Origin: Sphingobacteriales bacterium
GTDB lineage: Bacteria; Bacteroidota; Bacteroidia; Chitinophagales; Chitinophagaceae
DNA: 17,046 bases
Reading direction: 5' to 3'
Assembly (NCBI GenBank): GCA_024640385.1
Contig: JAHEFC010000014.1
Location: 1 to 17,046 of the forward strand
Under the pieces are notes generated by a model. The model was not told the origin of the DNA. It saw only the letters and a list, made by a program, of their open reading frames with translations, and searched no databases. This document shows positions 12,469-17,046 of this stretch, piece by piece; positions within the stretch are counted from its first letter, which is position 1, and every line of letters begins with the position of its first letter. The translations under genes were made by a program, and so were the position numbers.

Positions 12469-13941
12469 ATGCATTCCATCACCCTCATTTTTCCAAACCA
12501 GTTGTTCCGCAGCCACCCGGGGCTCCATAAGAACAGGCCTGTACACCTCGTTGAAGAATGGCTGTTCTTTTCCCAGTACCATTTCCACAAAAAAAAGTTG
12601 ATTCTGCACCGGGCCTCGATGAAGTTCTATCAGGAGCATCTTAACCGAATGGGATTTCAAACCGTTTATCATGAAAGAACTGATATCCGCAACCTGGTTC
12701 CAGTTCTGGCTTCGCAGGGCGTCAAAGAGATCATACTGGCAAACCCGGTGGATGACTGGCTGCAACGGCGGATGGATAAGGCCTGTAGGGAAAATAATAT
12801 CAACACTATAATGCTGCCCTCCCCTGCTTTCATGAATACCATGGAAGAAGTGAATGATTTCTTTAACTCGAGGAGATCCTATTTCCAGACCGATTTCTAT
12901 ATCTGGCAAAGGAAGAAAAGAAAGATCCTTGTTGATGGATCTGGGCAGCCAATGGGTGGCAAATGGAGCTTTGACGCGGAGAACCGCGAAAGGTTCCCCA
13001 GGCAGGCGGCCGCTCCTTCCCTTCACTGGACCGCAGGCAACACGTATACGAAAGAAGCCAATTGTTATGTTGAGAAACATTTTGCATCCAACCCCGGCAG
13101 CCCGGATCTTTTCGGTTACCCGGTAACGTTTGAAGATGCGGAAAAATGGCTGGTGGATTTCCTGGAGCAACGCTTCCGGCATTTCGGCCGCTATGAAGAT
13201 GCCATGGCCAGGAAAGAGAATTTCCTCTATCATTCCCTGCTCAGTCCGTTGCTGAATACGGGATTGCTCCTGCCGGAAGATGTACTGGAGCAGGCGCTGG
13301 AGTTCGCCGGAACTCATGACCTCCCATTGAACTCCGTGGAAGGCTTTACCAGGCAGATCATGGGATGGAGGGAATTCATCAGGATCGTGTACGAAAGGGA
13401 AGGAAGAATACAAAGAACAAGAAATTTCTTCTCCTTCAGCCGTAAGATCCCCCGAAGCTTCTGGACGGCCGAAACCGGTATCCAACCTGTTGATGAAGTG
13501 ATCAGGCATAGCCTGCAGGATGGCTACACCCACCATATCAACCGGCTGATGGTAATAGGGAACTTCATGTTGTTGTGCGAGTTTGATCCCACTGAAGTAT
13601 ATCAGTGGTTCATGGAGATCTTCATTGACGCCTATGATTGGGTGATGGTACCCAATGTTTATGGCATGACGCAATATGCAGACGGTGGACTGATGACCAC
13701 CAAGCCTTATATCAGCGGGAGTAATTACCTGATGAAGATGGGTGATTGGGAGAAAGGGCCCTGGCAAATAACCTGGGATGCCCTGTTCTGGCGTTTCATG
13801 CACGTTCATCGGGATCTGTTTGTAAAAAATCCCCGGATGGGCATGCTCCTCAAAACCTTTGACAAGATGGACCCGAAGAAAAAAGCGGGCATCATGGAAA
13901 CAGCCGGAAAATTTCTGCAGAGGTTGGACGATCAGGTTTAG
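12469..13941 (+). CDS. Cryptochrome/photolyase-related protein (FeS-BCP/PhrB-like), Fe-S cysteines absent
   Basis: A 490-residue protein; ATG 12469 starts the conserved MHSITLIFPNQLF. The N-terminal 1-130 is the alpha/beta antenna-type domain of the deoxyribodipyrimidine photolyase-related family. The C-terminal helical FAD domain has GFTRQIMGWREFIR (292-305), YTHHINRLMVIGNF (353-366; the HH pair of (6-4) photolyases of this group), DAYDWVMVPNVYGM (387-400) and TKPYISGSNYLMKM (411-424). Family role: FAD-dependent light-driven repair of (6-4) photoproducts or blue-light sensing. The four cluster cysteines known in PhrB (C350, C438, C441, C454) are missing: the positions are P340, E428 and P431, and the loop for the fourth is deleted. 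The only cysteines are C106, C199 and C370. It is divergent from the SDR; the epimerase follows after 47 nt. Confidence 0.85.
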   Translation: MHSITLIFPNQLFRSHPGLHKNRPVHLVEEWLFFSQYHFHKKKLILHRASMKFYQEHLNRMGFQTVYHERTDIRNLVPVLASQGVKEIILANPVDDWLQRRMDKACRENNINTIMLPSPAFMNTMEEVNDFFNSRRSYFQTDFYIWQRKKRKILVDGSGQPMGGKWSFDAENRERFPRQAAAPSLHWTAGNTYTKEANCYVEKHFASNPGSPDLFGYPVTFEDAEKWLVDFLEQRFRHFGRYEDAMARKENFLYHSLLSPLLNTGLLLPEDVLEQALEFAGTHDLPLNSVEGFTRQIMGWREFIRIVYEREGRIQRTRNFFSFSRKIPRSFWTAETGIQPVDEVIRHSLQDGYTHHINRLMVIGNFMLLCEFDPTEVYQWFMEIFIDAYDWVMVPNVYGMTQYADGGLMTTKPYISGSNYLMKMGDWEKGPWQITWDALFWRFMHVHRDLFVKNPRMGMLLKTFDKMDPKKKAGIMETAGKFLQRLDDQV

Positions 13942-13988
13942 AACGCTAAGCCGTACTAATGACTATCTTCGCGGCAGCATTTTTTGTT

Positions 13989-15086
13989 ATGAAGATCACT
14001 CACACCGAAGTCTACAAACTCACCATCAAAATGGAGCCTTTCGTGATCGCCACGGAGGTTTCATACTATACCCAGAATATATTTATCAGGATCCATACCG
14101 ATGAAGGCATAACGGGCATGGGCGAATGCTCAGCGTTTCCCATGCTGGTGGGTGAAACCCAGAATACCTGTTTCGAAGTGGCTAAGGATTTTGCCCGGAT
14201 CTCTGTCGGTAAAGACCCGTTGGATATAGAGGGCCGGATGCAGGAATTGCACGACTATATTGCTTTCAACTCTACTATTAAGGGTGCCTGGGATATGGCT
14301 CTTCATGATATTGCTGCAAAAAAAGCTGGTCTTCCCCTCTATAAATTCCTGGGCGGCATGAAGAAGACGATACAGACAGACCTAACCATTGGAATAGGCA
14401 GCCCGGAATCCATGCAGCAGACGGCACGTGAATTTGTAGCAGATGGCGTCAAGATCATTAAAGTGAAACTGGGCAAGAAAGGGGAAGTGGACGTGCAAAG
14501 GATCAGGCTGATCAGGGAGGCCATTGGACCCGACATCAAACTGAGAATAGACGCCAACCAGGGCTGGCATTTTGAAGAAGCTGTAGTCACCCTGCAGGCC
14601 CTTGCACCATTCGATATCCAATATTGCGAGCAGCCCATCAGGCATCAATATGATCCCCTGCTGCCGGCATTGAGAAAACTATCGCCGATCAAGATCATGG
14701 CCGATGAATCCGTGTTCGACCATCATGATGCGATCAGGCTGATCGAAGCAGGTGCAGTTGATTATATCAATATCAAACTCGCAAAATCCGGTGGCCTGCT
14801 CGAAGCCAAAAAAATAGCTGACGAATCCGGCAAAAGAGGTATTGCCTGCATGATGGGCGGTATGTTGGAAAGCAGGCTTGGCCTCACTGCTAAAGTCCAT
14901 TTTGCGATGGCCAATGACAATATCGTTTTCTATGACCTGGATACCTGCCTGCTCGGCCAGTTGGAAGACCCTGTAGTTGGCGGCGCGAGGTATAACAATT
15001 ATTTCCTGGAAGTCTACATGCGAAAAGATCATTATTTAAATAGTTTACCATGGATGGAAAAAATCCTTCTGAGAGCCTTATCGTGA
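13989..15086 (+). CDS. Dipeptide epimerase (L-Ala-D/L-Glu epimerase type, enolase superfamily)
   Basis: A 365-residue protein from ATG 13989. It epimerises dipeptides such as L-Ala-D-Glu, used in recycling or degradation of murein peptides. The N-terminal capping domain is about 1-125, followed by the TIM barrel. Catalytic set: KVK (158-160, acid/base Lys160), metal ligands D188 (IDANQGW), E214 (YCEQP) and D239 (MADES), and K263 in NIKLAKSGG. The DLD at 316-318 (YDLDT) is the D-x-D motif that marks dipeptide epimerases, binding the substrate amino group; this separates it from muconate cycloisomerases. The stop overlaps an ATG (TGATG at 15084-15088) inside the next gene, and the preferred start of that gene lies 37 nt inside this one, so the two are translationally linked. 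Exact dipeptide specificity is not readable. Homologues: ycjG (E. coli), ykfB (B. subtilis). Confidence 0.9.
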   Translation: MKITHTEVYKLTIKMEPFVIATEVSYYTQNIFIRIHTDEGITGMGECSAFPMLVGETQNTCFEVAKDFARISVGKDPLDIEGRMQELHDYIAFNSTIKGAWDMALHDIAAKKAGLPLYKFLGGMKKTIQTDLTIGIGSPESMQQTAREFVADGVKIIKVKLGKKGEVDVQRIRLIREAIGPDIKLRIDANQGWHFEEAVVTLQALAPFDIQYCEQPIRHQYDPLLPALRKLSPIKIMADESVFDHHDAIRLIEAGAVDYINIKLAKSGGLLEAKKIADESGKRGIACMMGGMLESRLGLTAKVHFAMANDNIVFYDLDTCLLGQLEDPVVGGARYNNYFLEVYMRKDHYLNSLPWMEKILLRALS

Positions 15087-15565
15087 TGACTGAACTCGTG
15101 TTGCCCAACGACACAAACCTGTATGGGAACCTGATGGGTGGACGCCTGATGTACTGGATGGATATTGCAGCTGCATTGTCGGCCAGTAAACATTGTAACG
15201 CGCCCGTGGTCACTGCTTCGGTAGATAATATCTCATTCGAATCTCCTATAAAACTTGGCAATGTTGTGCATATTGAGGCCAAACTGACCAGGGCTTTCAA
15301 CACCTCCATGGAGATCCATATGAAAGTATGGGGAGAAGACCTTACCCATCAGTACAGGTACAAAAGCAATGAAGCTTATTATACTTTCGTAGCGTTGGAT
15401 CCAAACCGAAAACCAAGACCTGTTGCACCTGTACTTCCTGTTACGGAAGAAGAGAAAAAACTATTTGACGGTGCACTGAGACGCAGGCAGCTGAGGCTGA
15501 TATTAGGCGGAAAGATGAAGCCGGATGATGCAGCAGAACTTAAAGCGTTGTTTATTAAGGATTGA
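15050..15565 (+). CDS. Acyl-CoA thioesterase, hotdog fold
   Basis: A 171-residue hotdog-fold hydrolase cleaving acyl-CoA to free acid and CoA in the cytoplasm. Core motif MTELVLPNDTN (13-23), then N-x-x-G-G-R-x-x-x-x-x-D (N27 to D38, NLMGGRLMYWMD) covering the catalytic loop and hot-dog helix, VVTASVDNISFESPI (53-67) and the strand VHIEAKLTRAFNTSMEI. A charged C-terminal tail (130-171) is typical of the hexameric acyl-CoA thioesterases of Bacteroidota and Bacillus. Two starts are possible: ATG 15050, overlapping the epimerase by 37 nt, and ATG 15086 in a TGATG stop/start overlap. I chose 15050 because the residues before MTELV (SES) appear conserved in relatives as I recall them. The 3' end overlaps the convergent gene by 11 nt. 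Confidence 0.85.
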   Translation: MDGKNPSESLIVMTELVLPNDTNLYGNLMGGRLMYWMDIAAALSASKHCNAPVVTASVDNISFESPIKLGNVVHIEAKLTRAFNTSMEIHMKVWGEDLTHQYRYKSNEAYYTFVALDPNRKPRPVAPVLPVTEEEKKLFDGALRRRQLRLILGGKMKPDDAAELKALFIKD

Positions 15566-16649
15566 TCTTCAGCATCCTTCCCGGTGGGTTGTAATCCACC
15601 GGCAGCATATTGGCCAGTTTTTCATAACTCCAGAAGCCAGAATACCGGACAGACAAGGGATTTTCCAGAAGACCTGATCTGTCAAGATAACATGGATGTT
15701 CAAGGAGTGTTATTGTAGACTGTATTCCTTTTGCCGAAGCGTTTGGTAAAAACACCTTTGTTTTGAGATCTGATTTATAGTAGGGCTCGTTCAGATACTG
15801 AACTACCAGGCTGCCCTCTACTGCGATATATTTCTGCATTTTGGCTTCATCTTGCCTGATGATCGAATCCCCTGTAACCGGGATCACTGCCTTCATCGCC
15901 GATCCATTCATATCCATCAGTTTATAGATCCTGAAATCATTTTCAGCCGTATTTCCGTCAGCCAGGCAATGATAAAAATGCATCGTAGAACCCAGGTAAT
16001 ACTGAAGACGTCTTTTCTCCCATTTTCTTGGATTACCTTTTTCAAGATCTTCATACCTGGCAAAGCCGTAAAAATAGGAACTGCCACCCGTTTCATCCAG
16101 GTAGAACTCTTCCAGTTCGAAGAATATCTTATAGCCCAGTTCCCGGTTGAGCACAACCAGCGGCTGTTCTGAGAATGCGATGATCTCGCCTTTCTTTTTG
16201 CCTTCTTCAAAAAGTATATCTTCCGTATTGAGTATTTTGGCTCGTTCTCCGGCCAGGGTTATGCCCAAAAACAATTCCCGGAATCTCTCTATTCTCTTCC
16301 TTCTTAATTCGTCAGACATGACCAGGATATTCCGCATCTGCGTCACCTTCTCATTCATGCGGAATGAAAACTTCAGATCTTTGTTTCCCACGCTGACACG
16401 GTGAACTATAGGGTCGAACGACACGAATGAAACGATGATATCATAGGTCCCCGGCATGATGTTGGAAAGAATATAAAAACCATCGGGGCCTGTTATGCTT
16501 CCGATTGTTGAGTTATTGATATAAACGGAAGCTCCGGCCAGGGGTTCTCCGGAAACATCATTGAGCACTTTGCCTGTAATACTGACCTGGGGGAAAATCA
16601 ACTTGGAAGAAAAGGTCAGCATCAATGACAGCAGCAGGATGCGCCCCAT
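15555..16649 (-). CDS. Secreted protein with carboxypeptidase-like regulatory domain
   Basis: A 364-residue protein from ATG 16649 (GTG 16652 is also possible). Signal peptide about 1-20 (GRILLLSLMLTFSSKLIF, cleaved near PQ). Residues about 23-97 are a CarboxypepD_reg-like beta-sandwich: ITGKVLNDVSGEPLAGASVY, GSITGPDGFYIL, MPGTYDIIVSFVSF. The rest (100-364) is an uncharacterised, mostly beta domain with HPCYLDRSGLLENPLSVRYS near the end. Similar proteins occur throughout Bacteroidota, and the regulatory domain is the one at the N-terminus of many TonB-dependent receptors, but no plug or barrel is present. It is probably exported to the periplasm or outer membrane; function unknown. Its ATG overlaps the acyltransferase stop (TGATG), implying coupled translation. 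The tail overlaps the convergent thioesterase gene by 11 nt. Confidence 0.75.
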   Translation of the reverse strand: MGRILLLSLMLTFSSKLIFPQVSITGKVLNDVSGEPLAGASVYINNSTIGSITGPDGFYILSNIMPGTYDIIVSFVSFDPIVHRVSVGNKDLKFSFRMNEKVTQMRNILVMSDELRRKRIERFRELFLGITLAGERAKILNTEDILFEEGKKKGEIIAFSEQPLVVLNRELGYKIFFELEEFYLDETGGSSYFYGFARYEDLEKGNPRKWEKRRLQYYLGSTMHFYHCLADGNTAENDFRIYKLMDMNGSAMKAVIPVTGDSIIRQDEAKMQKYIAVEGSLVVQYLNEPYYKSDLKTKVFLPNASAKGIQSTITLLEHPCYLDRSGLLENPLSVRYSGFWSYEKLANMLPVDYNPPGRMLKINP

Positions 16650-17046
16650 CACTTATCCAGTTTGGACATCAGGTGATGCTTGCTCTTCATCATATAGTTG
16701 CGGCTCTGTTCAATGGCATCCATGACTTTATCAAGGATGGTTTCAACAGGCGCATCATAGTCCAGTTCCAACGGCTCCTTGAATCGCACGGAAAGAAGGG
16801 ATCCTTTCTTTTTGAAATTCAGTCCTTTTTTATTGAATGCACGCCAGAATCCGTTGATCACGACAGGTACAACAACCGGGCGGTTGTTTTTTATGATATA
16901 AGCAGTGCCTTTCCTGCCGGGCGCGAAAGGTTTTGTTGTGCCCTGGGGAAAGGTGATCACCCAGCTTTTCTTCAATGCTTCATCGATCTTTTGCGTATCG
17001 GCAAGATCCACATCCCGCTTAACCTCCTCACCCTTACTTCTCCAGG
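16649..17046 (-). CDS. PlsC-type lysophospholipid acyltransferase, N-terminal part outside the window
   Basis: The last ~132 codons of an acyltransferase; the frame is open to the window edge on the minus strand, so the start and the HX4D motif lie outside. The visible WVITFPQGTTKPFAPGRKG corresponds to motif III (FPEGTRS) of 1-acyl-glycerol-3-phosphate acyltransferases, with Gln in place of Glu. RPVVVPVVINGFWRAF matches the following motif IV (VPVxI). The tail (DKVMDAIEQSRNYMM) is helical and basic. Family role: transfer of an acyl chain to lysophosphatidate or another lysolipid at the inner membrane. The downstream regulatory-domain protein starts in its stop codon. Whether the E-to-Q change affects activity is unclear; related Bacteroidota proteins may share it. 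Confidence 0.8.
   Translation of the reverse strand, partial: WRSKGEEVKRDVDLADTQKIDEALKKSWVITFPQGTTKPFAPGRKGTAYIIKNNRPVVVPVVINGFWRAFNKKGLNFKKKGSLLSVRFKEPLELDYDAPVETILDKVMDAIEQSRNYMMKSKHHLMSKLDK

Noticed and set aside
12425..12469. 15-residue N-terminal extension of the SDR from a TTG
   Set aside because: It uses TTG and lacks similarity; ATG 12424 or 12430 places the Rossmann motif at the usual distance from the start.
12466..13809. A 447-codon open frame antisense to the photolyase-like gene
   Set aside because: It lies entirely opposite a well-conserved gene, its translation shows no recognisable domain, and it is best explained as a codon-bias shadow.

Overview
The window looks like chromosomal DNA of a Bacteroidota bacterium, most likely a Chitinophagaceae-type relative. 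Supporting signs are a type IX secretion (T9SS) C-terminal sorting domain with SprB-like repeats, DUF5777 and DUF5916 outer-membrane families, a carboxypeptidase-regulatory-domain protein, A-rich leaders without Shine-Dalgarno sequences, and several matches to the Bacteroidota -7 promoter element TAnnTTTG. I see no integrase, transposase, CRISPR array or phage gene. The content is mostly core metabolism plus one accessory-looking surface/redox cluster.

Layout. (1) 1-2049: the C-terminal two thirds of a large FAD/Fe-S 2-hydroxyacid dehydrogenase on +, closed by a bidirectional terminator. (2) 2135-2658, minus: tRNA-Val(GAC) and a small ExbD/TolR-like membrane protein. (3) 2817-5517, minus: a three-gene operon for an ethylbenzene-dehydrogenase-type haem-binding lipoprotein, a small cytochrome-c-like lipoprotein and a DUF5777 beta-barrel protein. 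(4) 5748-7919, plus and divergent from (3): a DUF5916 protein with a CBM9-like N-terminus and a putative outer-membrane barrel. A 230-bp region between them carries a dyad and candidate promoters. (5) 7920-8069: a hairpin and a long imperfect palindrome built from ATGTG-type units between convergent genes. (6) 8068-9294, minus: monofunctional proline dehydrogenase. (7) 9295-9735: the only long gene-free stretch. (8) 9736-11616, plus: a T9SS-exported repeat protein with a strong terminator. (9) 11708-12424 (minus) and 12469-13941 (plus): a divergent pair, an SDR and a photolyase/cryptochrome-like protein, each lacking hallmark residues of its family. (10) 13989-15565, plus: dipeptide epimerase coupled to a hotdog acyl-CoA thioesterase. 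(11) 15555-17046, minus: a PlsC-type acyltransferase (cut by the window edge) coupled to a secreted protein with a carboxypeptidase-like regulatory domain.

How the parts may work together. The best candidate for a little-described system is 2817-7919. Two lipid-anchored proteins carry non-standard haem-attachment-like motifs (CX3CH and CX4CH), one outer-membrane barrel is encoded in the same operon, and a second barrel with a CBM9-like domain diverges from it. By inference this is an envelope electron-transfer or haem/ligand-handling module, controlled from the shared intergenic region. The photolyase homologue without Fe-S cysteines beside an SDR without the catalytic Ser is the second point of interest. 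The remaining genes are recognisable metabolic enzymes: hydroxyacid oxidation, proline catabolism, murein-peptide recycling, and acyl-CoA and phospholipid metabolism.
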